Below are positions 8,147 to 17,238 of a DNA stretch of 64,000 nt, one piece after another (position 1 is the first letter of the stretch; each line of letters begins with the position of its first letter). Under the pieces are notes generated by a model. The model worked only from the letters and a program-made list of their open reading frames with translations, was not told the DNA's origin and did no database searches. Both the position numbers and the translations under genes were made by a program. This DNA is from an uncultured Bacilli bacterium (lineage in GTDB: Bacteria; Bacillota_I; Bacilli_A; RF39; UBA660), in the NCBI GenBank assembly GCA_934098525.1, contig CAKONZ010000007.1:1-64000 (forward strand), in the 5' to 3' direction.

Positions 8147-9910
8147 ATGATAAATATCAAAGAAAATGAAAATTTAAGTAAATTAAACCACAGTTGTGCT
8201 CATCTTTTAGCACAAGCAGTAAAACATCTTTATCCTAATGCTAAATTTTGGGTAGGACCAGTAATCGAAGATGGTTTTTACTATGACATTGATCTAGGTG
8301 ATGAAGTAATAAAAGATAGTGACCTAGAAAGAATAGAAAAGGAAATGAAAAAAATTTCCAAAGATGGTAAAAAAATAATAAGACATGAAATAAGTAAAAA
8401 AGAAGCCTTAGAGCAATTTAAAAATGATCCATATAAAATAGATTTAATATCTAGAATGGATGAAAATGAACAAGTAATTTCTTGTTATTCTCAAGGAGAC
8501 TTTACAGATCTTTGTCGTGGTCCTCATGTAGATAACGTTAAAATGTTAAAATATTTTAAATTATTAAAAGTAAGTGGAGCATATTGGAAAGGTGATTCAA
8601 AAAATAAAATGCTTCAAAGAATATATGGTGTATGCTTTGAAACAGAAGAAGATCTAAATAATTGTCTAAATGAAATAAAAGAAGCAAAAGAAAGAGATCA
8701 TAGAAAAATAGGAAAAGATTTAGATATATTTATGTCACATGATTTAGTAGGAAAAGGTATGCCTTTATGGTTACCAAATGGTGCTATAATTCGTAAACAA
8801 TTAGAAAATTATATATATGAAAAAGAACAAAAATTGGGTTATCAACATGTATATACACCATGTGTAGGAACAGTAGATTTATACAAAACATCAGGACACT
8901 GGGATCATTATAAAGAAAATATGTTCCCTATGATGAAAGTAGATGAAGAAGAATTTGTTTTAAGACCAATGAACTGTCCACATCATATGTTAGTGTATGC
9001 AAATCATTTACATTCTTACCGTGAATTACCAATAAGAATAGGAGAATTTGCAGCAGATTTCCGTTATGAAGCAAGTGGAGCAGTAAAAGGTTTAGAAAGA
9101 GTTAGATGTATGTGTCAAAATGATGCTCACCTTTTCGTAAGACCTGATCAAATTGGTGAAGAATTTAAAAAGGTAGTAAGTTTAATTTTAGATGTATATA
9201 AAGATTTTGGAATAAAAAATTATAAATTCAGACTATCATTAAGAGATAAAGAAGATAAAGAAAAGTATTTTGATGATGATGAAATGTGGAATACTGCCGA
9301 AAACAAATTAAGAGAAGTATTAAACGAACTTGGTTGTGAATATCATGAAGCAATTGGAGAAGCAGCCTTCTATGGACCAAAATTAGATGTTGAAGTACGT
9401 CCAGCTGTAGGGCCAGAAATAACATTATCAACTTGTCAATTAGACTTCCTTCTTCCTAGAAGATTTGATTTAAGTTATATAGATTCCGAAGGTAACAAAC
9501 AAATACCAGTTGTTCTTCATCGTGCCATATTTGGAACATTTGATAGATTTACAGCCTTTATAATCGAAGAAACAAAAGGTGCATTCCCAACTTGGTTAGC
9601 GCCAATGCAAGCTAATATAATTCCAGTAAACAACAAATATCATTTAGAATATGCCAATAAATTATATGAAGAATTAAAAGAAAACAATATCAGAGTAGAA
9701 TTAGATGATAGAGATGAAAAACTAAGTTATAAAATGCGAGAATCAGTAATGAAAAAAATACCTTATTCATTAATAATTGGTCAAAAAGAAGTAGATAGTA
9801 ACACAATTAGTTATAGAACATATGGTAGTGAAGAAACTCATAACTTACCAAAAGAAGAATTTATAAAATTCATTAAGAATAAAATAGATAAAAAAGAAAT
9901 AGATTATTAA
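8147..9910 (+). CDS. thrS: Threonyl-tRNA synthetase without TGS domain
   Basis: 587 residues, against about 640 in most bacteria. The chain begins directly at the editing domain: LNHSCAHLLA with the HxxxH motif at about residues 14-18, and DLCRGPH. The catalytic core follows: motif 2 around GEFAADFRYEASGAVKGLERVR, zinc ligands in RPMNCPHH and in VVLHRA, and motif 3 in LHRAIFGTFDRF. A C-terminal anticodon-binding domain is present (IIPVNNKYHLEYANKLYEEL...). The N-terminal TGS domain is absent and no extra coding frame precedes the ATG, so this looks like a true lineage feature. Controlled by the T-box at 7458-7668. Confidence 0.95.
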   Translation: MINIKENENLSKLNHSCAHLLAQAVKHLYPNAKFWVGPVIEDGFYYDIDLGDEVIKDSDLERIEKEMKKISKDGKKIIRHEISKKEALEQFKNDPYKIDLISRMDENEQVISCYSQGDFTDLCRGPHVDNVKMLKYFKLLKVSGAYWKGDSKNKMLQRIYGVCFETEEDLNNCLNEIKEAKERDHRKIGKDLDIFMSHDLVGKGMPLWLPNGAIIRKQLENYIYEKEQKLGYQHVYTPCVGTVDLYKTSGHWDHYKENMFPMMKVDEEEFVLRPMNCPHHMLVYANHLHSYRELPIRIGEFAADFRYEASGAVKGLERVRCMCQNDAHLFVRPDQIGEEFKKVVSLILDVYKDFGIKNYKFRLSLRDKEDKEKYFDDDEMWNTAENKLREVLNELGCEYHEAIGEAAFYGPKLDVEVRPAVGPEITLSTCQLDFLLPRRFDLSYIDSEGNKQIPVVLHRAIFGTFDRFTAFIIEETKGAFPTWLAPMQANIIPVNNKYHLEYANKLYEELKENNIRVELDDRDEKLSYKMRESVMKKIPYSLIIGQKEVDSNTISYRTYGSEETHNLPKEEFIKFIKNKIDKKEIDY

Positions 9911-9914
9911 CAGT

Positions 9915-9942
9915 AAAAGAACAATTTATGTTCTTTTTTCTT
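9915..9942 (+). terminator. thrS terminator
   Basis: AAAAGAACA (9915-9923) pairs with TGTTCTTTT (9929-9937) followed by T-run. Confidence 0.85.
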
Positions 9943-9990
9943 TATAAAAAAAATAAAATATGATAGAATTATAATGTAGAGGTGAATTAA

Positions 9991-10506
9991 ATGGCTATAA
10001 GAAAAAAAGGAGATATAAAGAGTTATATTATCTTACTTATAACAATATCTATTACACTAATAATAACTTTTTATGCATTAAACTGGTATAAACAATACAA
10101 CAATTCCAAACTAAGTATACCTGTAATTTCATCAGTATTAAGAGAAGTAACATATGAAGATTTAGAATCTGTTGTAAAAGAAAGAGACTTCTTAGTAGTT
10201 TATATGTGTACATCAAGTGAAACTAAATGTCGTAATTTTGAATCAAAATTTAAAAATTACATAAAAGATCAAAACCTATCTGATGAAATAGTTTATCTAA
10301 ATATTGGAAGAGATGAAGAAGAAAATAATATTATTAGTAGAGTATATTACGAATATAAATCAGAAAATTTAATAAAGAAAATAAATGATTATCCAACACT
10401 ATTAATTTTTAATGGTGGAAAAATAGTAGACCTATTAAGTCCTACAAAAGACTCACAAGTATCAATTAATTCTGTTAGACAATTCCTATCAGGATATGAA
10501 CTATGA
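9991..10506 (+). CDS. Membrane-anchored thioredoxin-fold protein without CxxC
   Basis: 171 residues with one N-terminal transmembrane helix (about 12-31). The thioredoxin-like core shows FLVVYMCTSSETKCRNF where the redox motif would be (CTSSETKC, not CxxC) and a cis-proline segment DYPTLLIFNGGKIVDLL. Probably extracytoplasmic. It ends in an ATGA-type overlap with trmL. GAGGTGAATTA is the ribosome-binding site. No specific role can be assigned. Confidence 0.65.
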   Translation: MAIRKKGDIKSYIILLITISITLIITFYALNWYKQYNNSKLSIPVISSVLREVTYEDLESVVKERDFLVVYMCTSSETKCRNFESKFKNYIKDQNLSDEIVYLNIGRDEEENNIISRVYYEYKSENLIKKINDYPTLLIFNGGKIVDLLSPTKDSQVSINSVRQFLSGYEL

Positions 10507-11009
10507 TAAATATTGTCTTATATGAACCTGAAATACCACAAAATACTGGTAATATAATGAGAACTTGTGTAGCAACAAATGCCACATTACACTTAATAGA
10601 ACCATTAGGATTTAAAATAGATGATGCCCATTTAAAAAGAAGTGGAGTAAATTATATTGATAAATTAAATTACAAAGTATATAAAAACTATGAAGAATTT
10701 TTAAAAGAAAATCAAGGTGATTTTTATTACTTCACAAGATATGGAAAAAAACCTCATACTTCATTTGACTACAGTGATAATACTAAAAATATATACTTAA
10801 TATTTGGCAAAGAATCAACAGGTATACCAAAAGAAATATTAAAAGAACATTTAGATAAATGTATGAGAATTCCAATGACTAAAAACGTAAGAGCCTTAAA
10901 TTTATCAAATTGTGTAGCAATTGTCCTATACGAAGTTTTAAGACAACAAGACTATAACGATCTATTACGTTGTGAACCTCATAAAGGTGAAAATTACTTA
11001 GAACAATAA
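10503..11009 (+). CDS. trmL: tRNA (cytidine/uridine-34 2'-O)-methyltransferase TrmL
   Basis: 168-residue SPOUT methyltransferase. Motif 1 is EPEIPQNTGNIMRTCVATNATLHLI, motif 2 LIFGKESTGIP, motif 3 RIPMTKNVRALNLSNCVAIVLYE. TrmL methylates the wobble ribose of tRNA-Leu isoacceptors. Length and motifs fit the family fully. Overlaps the previous stop by four bases. Confidence 0.95.
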   Translation: MINIVLYEPEIPQNTGNIMRTCVATNATLHLIEPLGFKIDDAHLKRSGVNYIDKLNYKVYKNYEEFLKENQGDFYYFTRYGKKPHTSFDYSDNTKNIYLIFGKESTGIPKEILKEHLDKCMRIPMTKNVRALNLSNCVAIVLYEVLRQQDYNDLLRCEPHKGENYLEQ

Positions 11010-11038
11010 AAAAAGATGTGAAATCACATCTTTTTTTT
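11008..11038. terminator. Bidirectional terminator between convergent genes
   Basis: A 13-bp stem (11008-11020 with 11025-11037), A-rich on one side and T-rich on the other. It terminates trmL rightwards and the M23 gene leftwards, and the last codons of the M23 gene form its right arm. Confidence 0.85.
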
Positions 11039-11893
11039 GTAATATACATACTCACCGGAATTAAGATAAATATAGTAATTATCACTTTTCTTTGCTATAA
11101 ATTTTTCTAAATCCTTTAATTCTTCTTTTAACATATTATTTTCCTTTTCTAATAATTTAACTTTTTCCTCTAGTTCTTTACAATCTTTAATATCCTTTTT
11201 ATACAACTTAGTATCTTCATTATTTGCTATCCACATATTATTGTCTATTTTAACCCATAAATAACCATCATTATTATTTTCCTCTAATACATCATATGTT
11301 CCCAAATCAATATATCCTAAAATATTATTATCTTTTAAAAATGGACTAGTTCTAGCTCTAAGATAAGTATTTAAAACCTCAATTTGTTCTTTATTTTCAT
11401 TTCTACTTGTTTTTTTCTTAGAACCCACAACTTTTGTTACTCCATAATTATTACTACTTTGTGTTTGATCATCAAATAGAAAGCAGTAAAGAAGAGGATT
11501 AACAGAATATTTACTACGATCATTCCAATTCATTACATAATCTTTTGGACACTTCCATAAATCAAAATGTAAATGGTTACCAGTCGAATTACCAGTTGAA
11601 CCCATTATACCTATTAAATCACCCTGATTAATAGTATCTCCAACTCTTAAATTAGACTTTTCTTTTAAGTGACAATATCTATGTAAATATCTTGAATCAT
11701 CAATATCAGATTGAATCCATACTCTGTATCCAGTTGAATCATTATAATCATTTTCAATTACCTTGCCATCATAAGCAGAATATATTCTTAAATTAGGATT
11801 ATCTTTCCAGCCTAAATCAATAGCGGGATGGGTGGCACTGAAATAGGTTGTGATTCCTATATAATCAAGCGGCAACTTAAAATATTTATTCAT
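11024..11893 (-). CDS. M23-family peptidoglycan endopeptidase, endolysin-like
   Basis: 289 residues. The LytM/M23 domain is N-terminal with no signal peptide: HPAIDLGW supplies the first His and Asp, followed by HRYCHL and the HLHFDLW motif. A probable SH3-like wall-binding region follows (YLRARTSPFLKDNN...WVKIDNNMWI, about 172-225), then a coiled coil (ELEEKVKLLEKENNMLKEEL). Absence of a signal peptide together with the adjacent small holin-like protein fits a phage-type lysis pair. Its AAGGAGG ribosome-binding site overlaps the end of the holin gene, so the two are translationally coupled. Confidence 0.8.
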   Translation of the reverse strand: MNKYFKLPLDYIGITTYFSATHPAIDLGWKDNPNLRIYSAYDGKVIENDYNDSTGYRVWIQSDIDDSRYLHRYCHLKEKSNLRVGDTINQGDLIGIMGSTGNSTGNHLHFDLWKCPKDYVMNWNDRSKYSVNPLLYCFLFDDQTQSSNNYGVTKVVGSKKKTSRNENKEQIEVLNTYLRARTSPFLKDNNILGYIDLGTYDVLEENNNDGYLWVKIDNNMWIANNEDTKLYKKDIKDCKELEEKVKLLEKENNMLKEELKDLEKFIAKKSDNYYIYLNSGEYVYYKKKM

Positions 11894-11897
11894 ATGA

Positions 11898-12224
11898 TTA
11901 CCTCCTTATATTATTTTCTGTTGGTATACTAATAGTTTTATTTATTTCGGAAAAAGGTTTAAATATCTTATTTTCAAAAGTTTGATAAAGTACATCTGCT
12001 CCAACAAAAGAAAATAATCCTGACCATAAAGACTCTACTAATGTAACATCACTAAATGTCAAAGCAAATAAAGGCCCTATGATCATACTTACTAGAAAGT
12101 TTATTAACACTAAATATTTTTTACTTGTTAATGTAGACTTAATTTTTTGTATTATTGATGTTGTAACTATTCCTGCAGCAATTCCAATTATCAGTATGTT
12201 TTTTAACATATCAAAATATAACAT
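11898..12224 (-). CDS. Holin-like small membrane protein
   Basis: About 108 residues with three predicted hydrophobic segments (NILIIGIAAGIVTTSII; YLVLINFLVSMIIGPLFAL; SLWSGLFSFVGADVLY) and a charged C-terminus. This is the size and layout of phage-type holins. The start is placed at ATG 12224 because the two upstream GTG codons belong to a GGTGAT ribosome-binding site. A minus-strand TATAAT is visible at 12239-12244. Coupled to the M23 endolysin; no other phage genes are nearby. Confidence 0.6.
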   Translation of the reverse strand: MLYFDMLKNILIIGIAAGIVTTSIIQKIKSTLTSKKYLVLINFLVSMIIGPLFALTFSDVTLVESLWSGLFSFVGADVLYQTFENKIFKPFSEINKTISIPTENNIRR

Positions 12225-12344
12225 TTCCATCACCACTATATTATATGAAGCTTTAAAAAAAGCTCATGTTTTATTATCATAAACTTTATTAGATTTCGAC
12301 ATTTTTTTTAAAAAACCTTTAGTAAACTATAATTGGTGATAAAA

Positions 12345-12809
12345 ATGAAAAACTTAAAGTTTATATTTTATATTTTAATATCAATAATTTTAGGACTTAC
12401 ATTTGGAAGAGTATTTTTTAAAGATTACAAAGATAACTCATTAACAGCATTCAAAGAAGGTGAGAAGTTATACTTTGTCCAAACAGGAGTATATGATAGC
12501 ATTGATACAATAAAAGAAGTATACGAAGATTATGATAAATATCTAATTCAAGAAGAAGATAATAACTATCATGTTTATGTTGGCATATCAACATCAAAAA
12601 ATATTGCCAATAGAATTAAGGACTATTATAAAACTTTGGGTAATAATATATATATTAAAAAAAATAATATAAACAATTATGATTTTTTATCAATCTTAAA
12701 AGAATATGAAAAGATAATTAATATAACTTCAAATGATGAAGATCTAATAGATATAGAAAGAATTATCATATCTAATTATAAGGAGACAGTAGGAAAAGAT
12801 GAATCTTAG
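12345..12809 (+). CDS. Membrane-anchored SPOR-domain protein (SpoIIB-like position)
   Basis: One transmembrane helix (about 4-22), then a SPOR-like repeat: KLYFVQTGVYDSIDTIKEVYEDYDKY and NYHVYVGISTSKNIANRIKDYYKTLG. SPOR domains bind denuded septal peptidoglycan. In Bacillus, spoIIB lies just before maf-radC-mreBCD. Here the gene is directly upstream of radC, so a SpoIIB-type role in engulfment is plausible but inferred. The start is ATG 12345 behind GGTGAT; the TTG and GTG upstream are not used. Overlaps radC by 11 bases. Confidence 0.65.
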   Translation: MKNLKFIFYILISIILGLTFGRVFFKDYKDNSLTAFKEGEKLYFVQTGVYDSIDTIKEVYEDYDKYLIQEEDNNYHVYVGISTSKNIANRIKDYYKTLGNNIYIKKNNINNYDFLSILKEYEKIINITSNDEDLIDIERIIISNYKETVGKDES

Positions 12810-13494
12810 AATTAAAGACATACCAAAAGAAGAAAGACCAAGAGAAAAATTAATAAAATATGGAGCAGGCAATATATCAAATATAGACTTACTATCAATA
12901 ATATTAAAAACAGGAACAAAAAATGAAAATGTAACAACCTTAGCAACAAACATATTAAAAGAATACACCTCACTAAATGACTTAAAAGACATAAACAAAG
13001 AAATGTTAACAAAAATAAAAGGCATAAAAGAAGCTAAAGCAATTACTTTACTAGCGTCAATAGAACTAGGAAAAAGAATTTTCTTAGAAAAAGAAAATCA
13101 AAAAAAACAAAAATATAACAATTCAAAAGTAATATATGAAAATAATAAATACTTATTTATTGATAAAAAACAAGAATACTTTTATTGTCTTTACCTAAAT
13201 ACTAAAAAAGAATTAATAGAAAGGAAATTATTATTTATGGGAACATTAAATCAAAGTTGTGTACATCCAAGAGAAATATTCAAAGAAGCATATAAACTAT
13301 CAGCATCATCTATCATATGTATGCATAATCATCCTAGTGGAGATATAACACCCTCTACAGATGATATTATTCTAACAAAATCACTAATAGAAATAGGAAG
13401 ACTACAACAAATACCCGTTGTAGATCATATAATCTTTGGAAACAATACTTATTTTAGTTTCTATGAAGAAGGAAAATATGTTAAAAATATTTAA
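12799..13494 (+). CDS. radC: RadC-family JAMM/MPN protein
   Basis: 231 residues: an N-terminal helix-hairpin-helix region (LLSIILKTGTKNENVTTLA... IKGIKEAKAITLLA) and a C-terminal MPN+ domain with the JAMM motif HNHPSGDITPSTDD (about 175-188). RadC's cellular role is unsettled. Context (SPOR gene before, mreC after) is the conserved Firmicutes order. Confidence 0.92.
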   Translation: MNLRIKDIPKEERPREKLIKYGAGNISNIDLLSIILKTGTKNENVTTLATNILKEYTSLNDLKDINKEMLTKIKGIKEAKAITLLASIELGKRIFLEKENQKKQKYNNSKVIYENNKYLFIDKKQEYFYCLYLNTKKELIERKLLFMGTLNQSCVHPREIFKEAYKLSASSIICMHNHPSGDITPSTDDIILTKSLIEIGRLQQIPVVDHIIFGNNTYFSFYEEGKYVKNI

Positions 13495-14245
13495 TAATAA
13501 AAGAATATTCTTAGCCATATTTCTATTAGCAATAATATATGCTTCATACATTTATCAAAATCAAATATATAATTATCTATCTTCTATAAAAACAACAATA
13601 AACAAACCAATAAATTACATACATAAAAAAACAGAAATAATGAAAAACTATGATAACTTATATGAAACAAACAAAAAGATGGAACAAGAATTAATGAAAT
13701 ACAAAGAAGTAGAAGAAGAAAATAAAGAATTAAAAAAAACAATAAAATCACTAGAAGAAACATTAAAATTCTCCTCTAATTATAGTGATTACGAATATGA
13801 ATATGCTAATATTTTATTTAGAAATATCAACTATTGGAATGATTCTTTTACAATAGATAAAGGAAGAAATTATGGTATAAAAGTAAATGACCCAATAATA
13901 TATAACTCCCTTATAGGAAGAGTAAGCAAAGTATATGATAAATACTCAGTAGTTACCTTAATAACCAATAATAATGAAAATAAAATATCTGTCAAAATAA
14001 AAGATGAAATAGGATCAATAATAGAATATAAAAACAATTACTTTATAATTAAAGGAATAAACAACTATGATGATATAAAAGAAAAAGAAAAAGTATACAC
14101 AACAGGATATGGAACCTACAAAGCAAATCTTCCAATCGGGGAAGTTGAAAAAATAAAAAAAGACAATTATGGTATTTCCAACATCTTATATGTCAAACCA
14201 AATTTTAACTTTAATAATATAAAATATGTGATGGTGATAAAATGA
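13478..14245 (+). CDS. mreC: Rod-shape-determining protein MreC
   Basis: One N-terminal transmembrane helix (FLAIFLLAIIYASYIY), a coiled coil (about 45-90, rich in E/K/L), and the MreC beta-domains: YANILFRNINYWNDSFTIDKGRNYGI, PIIYNSLIGRVSKVYDKYSVVTLITN and GTYKANLPIGEVEKI. It scaffolds elongation-mode wall synthesis. The start is ATG 13478 after a GAAGGAAAA site inside the radC end. mreB, which precedes mreC in most rods, is not here. Confidence 0.88.
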   Translation: MLKIFNNKRIFLAIFLLAIIYASYIYQNQIYNYLSSIKTTINKPINYIHKKTEIMKNYDNLYETNKKMEQELMKYKEVEEENKELKKTIKSLEETLKFSSNYSDYEYEYANILFRNINYWNDSFTIDKGRNYGIKVNDPIIYNSLIGRVSKVYDKYSVVTLITNNNENKISVKIKDEIGSIIEYKNNYFIIKGINNYDDIKEKEKVYTTGYGTYKANLPIGEVEKIKKDNYGISNILYVKPNFNFNNIKYVMVIK

Positions 14246-14706
14246 TTTACTTATTCATAACTATAATATTTCAAATGTTTTTTACAAGTCTATATACAAT
14301 ATGCCCATATAGTCTTCCTATGTTTTTCTTTATAAGTATACCTTTTCTATACTTTATAATAAATAGAAAAATATTATTATTACTAATAATATTTTTAGGA
14401 ATAATATATGATATCCTATACTCAGACATATTCTTATTAAATACAAGCTTTTCTTTAGCACTATTATTCTTTTTAAATATGTTTTATAACAACAGAAAAC
14501 AAAATATAAAAAACTTTTTAATAATCTCTATATTAAGTATTCTAATATACGATATATTAAATATGGCTATATATAAAAATCTTAGTATTAATGCATTTAT
14601 AAACAAACTAAGTTATTCTTTTTTTATAAACTTTCTATTCTATATAATATCTTTTATAGTACTAAAAAGTCGAATATTTTCAAACAAAATAAAGATAAAT
14701 TATTAA
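14242..14706 (+). CDS. mreD: Rod-shape-determining membrane protein MreD
   Basis: 154 residues, almost entirely hydrophobic with five to six membrane segments. It begins within an ATGA overlap with mreC, the usual mreC-mreD arrangement. Sequence conservation in MreD is low, so the call rests on topology and context. Confidence 0.75.
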   Translation: MIYLFITIIFQMFFTSLYTICPYSLPMFFFISIPFLYFIINRKILLLLIIFLGIIYDILYSDIFLLNTSFSLALLFFLNMFYNNRKQNIKNFLIISILSILIYDILNMAIYKNLSINAFINKLSYSFFINFLFYIISFIVLKSRIFSNKIKINY

Positions 14707-14736
14707 TATTAAAACATATCATTAAGTGGTGATAAT

Positions 14737-15336
14737 ATGAATGATTATAAATATGTTAATAAATATCTAACTAACAAAAACAAAAAAAGAAACAAATTCA
14801 AAACATTTTTATCAATAATACTAACTCAAATACTAATATGTATAATACTATTTTTACTTAGTCTAATCATCTTAAAAAAAGATGAAAACCTAAATAAAAA
14901 AGTCAAAAAATACTTATACGAAACAAATATTAATTTTACTTACTTCACTAATATCTATAATAAATATTTAGGAAATATTATTCCTATAAAAGATATATTT
15001 AACAACACTACCTTAGTATTTAATGAAAATATAAAATATAGTGATTCTAGTATATACAAAGATGGTGTAAAATTAGAAGTAGAAGAAAATTACTTAGTTC
15101 CAGTATTAGAAGATGGAGTAGTAGTATTCGTAGGAGAAAAAGAAGGTTATAAAAACACAGTAATAGTACAACAAGAAGATAACTTATATACGTGGTATGG
15201 TAATGTTACTAATCTAAATGTAAAAATATATGATCATGTAAAAAAAGGAGAATTTTTAGGTCAAGCAAATAAAGTATTATATTTAGTATTTCAAGGTAAA
15301 GATGGTTTCTTGGATTACAAAAAATATATTAAATAA
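14737..15336 (+). CDS. spoIVFA: SpoIVFA-like inhibitor of SpoIVFB
   Basis: 199 residues with one transmembrane helix (about 23-45) and a C-terminal degenerate M23/LytM domain (PVLEDGVVVFVGEKEGYKNTVIVQ... YTWYGNVTNLNVK...VKKGEFLG). The zinc ligands of active M23 enzymes are absent, as in SpoIVFA. In Bacillus, SpoIVFA tethers and holds back the SpoIVFB protease until a forespore signal arrives. It overlaps the next gene, which encodes the M50 protease, giving strong context. GGTGAT ribosome-binding site. Confidence 0.8.
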   Translation: MNDYKYVNKYLTNKNKKRNKFKTFLSIILTQILICIILFLLSLIILKKDENLNKKVKKYLYETNINFTYFTNIYNKYLGNIIPIKDIFNNTTLVFNENIKYSDSSIYKDGVKLEVEENYLVPVLEDGVVVFVGEKEGYKNTVIVQQEDNLYTWYGNVTNLNVKIYDHVKKGEFLGQANKVLYLVFQGKDGFLDYKKYIK

Positions 15337-16078
15337 ATTTTACATTCATCCTCTAAGTTATATTTTATTACTATTACTAATCCTAACTGGATCATTTAAA
15401 GAAACACTAATAGTATTTTTAATAATTATAGTACATGAATCAGGACATCTTTTATCATCAAAAATATTTAAATGGAAACTAGATAAAATAGTAATATATC
15501 CCTTTGGAGGATGTGTAAAATTTAATGAAGATATAAATAGACCAATACTAGAAGAAATAATCATAATAATATCTGGCCCTCTTTTTCAAATGATATTATT
15601 TTTTCTAATAACAATTATATATAATAAATATTATATTTCTCCAAAAGACTATTTAATATTTAAAAATTATCACTATACATTACTAATATTTAACCTATTA
15701 CCAATATATCCACTAGATGGAGGTAAATTATTTAACGCTATAAATAATTATTTTTTTCCATACAAAAAAGGTAATATTATATCAACAATAATATCAATTA
15801 TTATTTTAGTAACAATATCAATCACTTATAACAAACCAAACTTCTTAACCATAGCATCAATTATATTATTTGAACAAATTCTATACATAAAAAGACAAGG
15901 ATATTTATATAATAAATTTTTACTAGAAAGATACATAAAAAAATACAATTTCAAAAAAATAAAAATAATCAAAAACAAAAACAATATGTATCGTGATAAA
16001 AAACATGTAATTTTAAATAACAATAAATATATAACAGAAAGGGAATACTTAACAAAAAGATTTGGTAAAAAAATATGA
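15302..16078 (+). CDS. spoIVFB: SpoIVFB-like intramembrane metalloprotease (M50)
   Basis: 258-residue site-2-type protease: zinc motif HESGH in VFLIIIVHESGHLLSSKIF (about 45-49), the third ligand in LLPIYPLDGGKLFNA (Asp), and several membrane helices. There is a basic C-terminal extension of about 60 residues in place of a CBS domain. SpoIVFB activates pro-sigma-K in the mother cell. The adjacent SpoIVFA-like gene supports the assignment. Overlaps spoIVFA by 35 bases and ends in ATGA with the next gene. Confidence 0.85.
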   Translation: MVSWITKNILNKFYIHPLSYILLLLLILTGSFKETLIVFLIIIVHESGHLLSSKIFKWKLDKIVIYPFGGCVKFNEDINRPILEEIIIIISGPLFQMILFFLITIIYNKYYISPKDYLIFKNYHYTLLIFNLLPIYPLDGGKLFNAINNYFFPYKKGNIISTIISIIILVTISITYNKPNFLTIASIILFEQILYIKRQGYLYNKFLLERYIKKYNFKKIKIIKNKNNMYRDKKHVILNNNKYITEREYLTKRFGKKI

Positions 16079-17166
16079 AAAAAACCATTATAATAACAAC
16101 TCTTATATTATTAATAATCTTAATAATAACAAAGTGTCAATTTAAAAAAGAAATGATAGAAGAAACAAAAGGAGTATTTATATCATATATAGACTATAGT
16201 AAACTAAAAGGTAAAAATGAAAAAGAACAAAAACAAATAATAAATAATATTATAGAAAAAACAACTTCCCTAGGACTAAATACAATAATCTTACAAGTAA
16301 GACCATTCGCAGATGCTATATACGAATCAAAAGTATTTCCTGCCTCTGAAATAGTAACAGAAAATAAAAAATTAAACTTTGATATATTAAAATATTTTAT
16401 AAACAAATCAAAAGAAAAAAATATAAAAATATATGCATGGGTAAATCCTTATCGAATAAGTAATGATATAAACAAAAACTCCTCATTTATAGAAAAATAT
16501 AAAGATATAATATGTATAGAAAACGGAATATACTTAAATCCATCAAAAGAAGAAAGTTTAAAATTAATATTAAAAGGTATAGAAGAAATAGCTAAAAACT
16601 ATGATATTAATGCGATTATATATGATGATTACTTCTATCCAGACATATCATGTGATAAAAAAAATACAGAAGATATAAAAACATTTAGAATAAATATAAT
16701 AAACAATCTATTAAAAGAAACAAACAAAATAATAAAAAAAACAAATAAAAACATTCTATTTGGAATATCCCCCAGTGGTAACATTGAAAACAATCTAAAT
16801 AATGAATATTTAGACCTAGAAGAAGTAATAAAAAATAAATACATAGACTTTGTAATACCACAATTATACTATGGATTTGATAATCAAAATAAACCATTTG
16901 TAAAAACCCTAAAAGTATGGAATAACTATAATATAAACATGTACATAGCATTATCCTTATATAAATCAGGAACAATTGACAAATTTGCAGGTACTGGAAG
17001 CAATGAATGGATAGAAAATGATAATATATTAAAAAGACAAATAATAACATCACGAAACTTTTCAAACTATAAAGGATTCTTTATCTTTAGATATTCTTAT
17101 CTAGAAGAAAATAATAACTCTAACCTAAAAAATGAAATAAATAATATTGAAAAAATAATTAAATAA
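16075..17166 (+). CDS. GHL10/DUF187-type cell-wall glycoside hydrolase, membrane-anchored
   Basis: 363 residues: N-terminal hydrophobic anchor, then a TIM-barrel of the glycosyl-hydrolase-like 10 family (KGVFISYIDYSKL; NTIILQVRPFADAIYESKVFPAS; KIYAWVNPYRI; YDDYFYP; FGISPSGN; IDFVIPQLYYGF; GFFIFRY). YngK-type relatives act on peptidoglycan. The core order is complete. Last gene of the radC-mre-spoIVF operon (ATGA overlap), which suggests wall remodelling in sporulation. Confidence 0.8.
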   Translation: MKKTIIITTLILLIILIITKCQFKKEMIEETKGVFISYIDYSKLKGKNEKEQKQIINNIIEKTTSLGLNTIILQVRPFADAIYESKVFPASEIVTENKKLNFDILKYFINKSKEKNIKIYAWVNPYRISNDINKNSSFIEKYKDIICIENGIYLNPSKEESLKLILKGIEEIAKNYDINAIIYDDYFYPDISCDKKNTEDIKTFRINIINNLLKETNKIIKKTNKNILFGISPSGNIENNLNNEYLDLEEVIKNKYIDFVIPQLYYGFDNQNKPFVKTLKVWNNYNINMYIALSLYKSGTIDKFAGTGSNEWIENDNILKRQIITSRNFSNYKGFFIFRYSYLEENNNSNLKNEINNIEKIIK

Positions 17167-17167
17167 G

Positions 17168-17196
17168 TTTACTTTAAAAAAAATATTTGTTATACT
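17168..17196 (+). promoter_or_regulatory. Sigma-A-type promoter
   Basis: TTTACT (17168-17173), 17-bp spacer, TATACT (17191-17196), upstream of the surface beta-sandwich gene. Confidence 0.5.
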
Positions 17197-17238
17197 TTAA
17201 CTATAAAATAGGGGAATGGCTTAAGGAGATGTGTTACT

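Noticed and set aside
11024..12236. Complete prophage
   Set aside because: Only a holin-like and an endolysin-like gene are present; there are no structural, replication or integrase genes nearby.
12237..12332. Additional small gene between the holin and the SPOR gene
   Set aside because: Only minus-strand promoter-like sequence and a weak AGCTTT/AAAGCT hairpin are visible; no frame with a ribosome-binding site.
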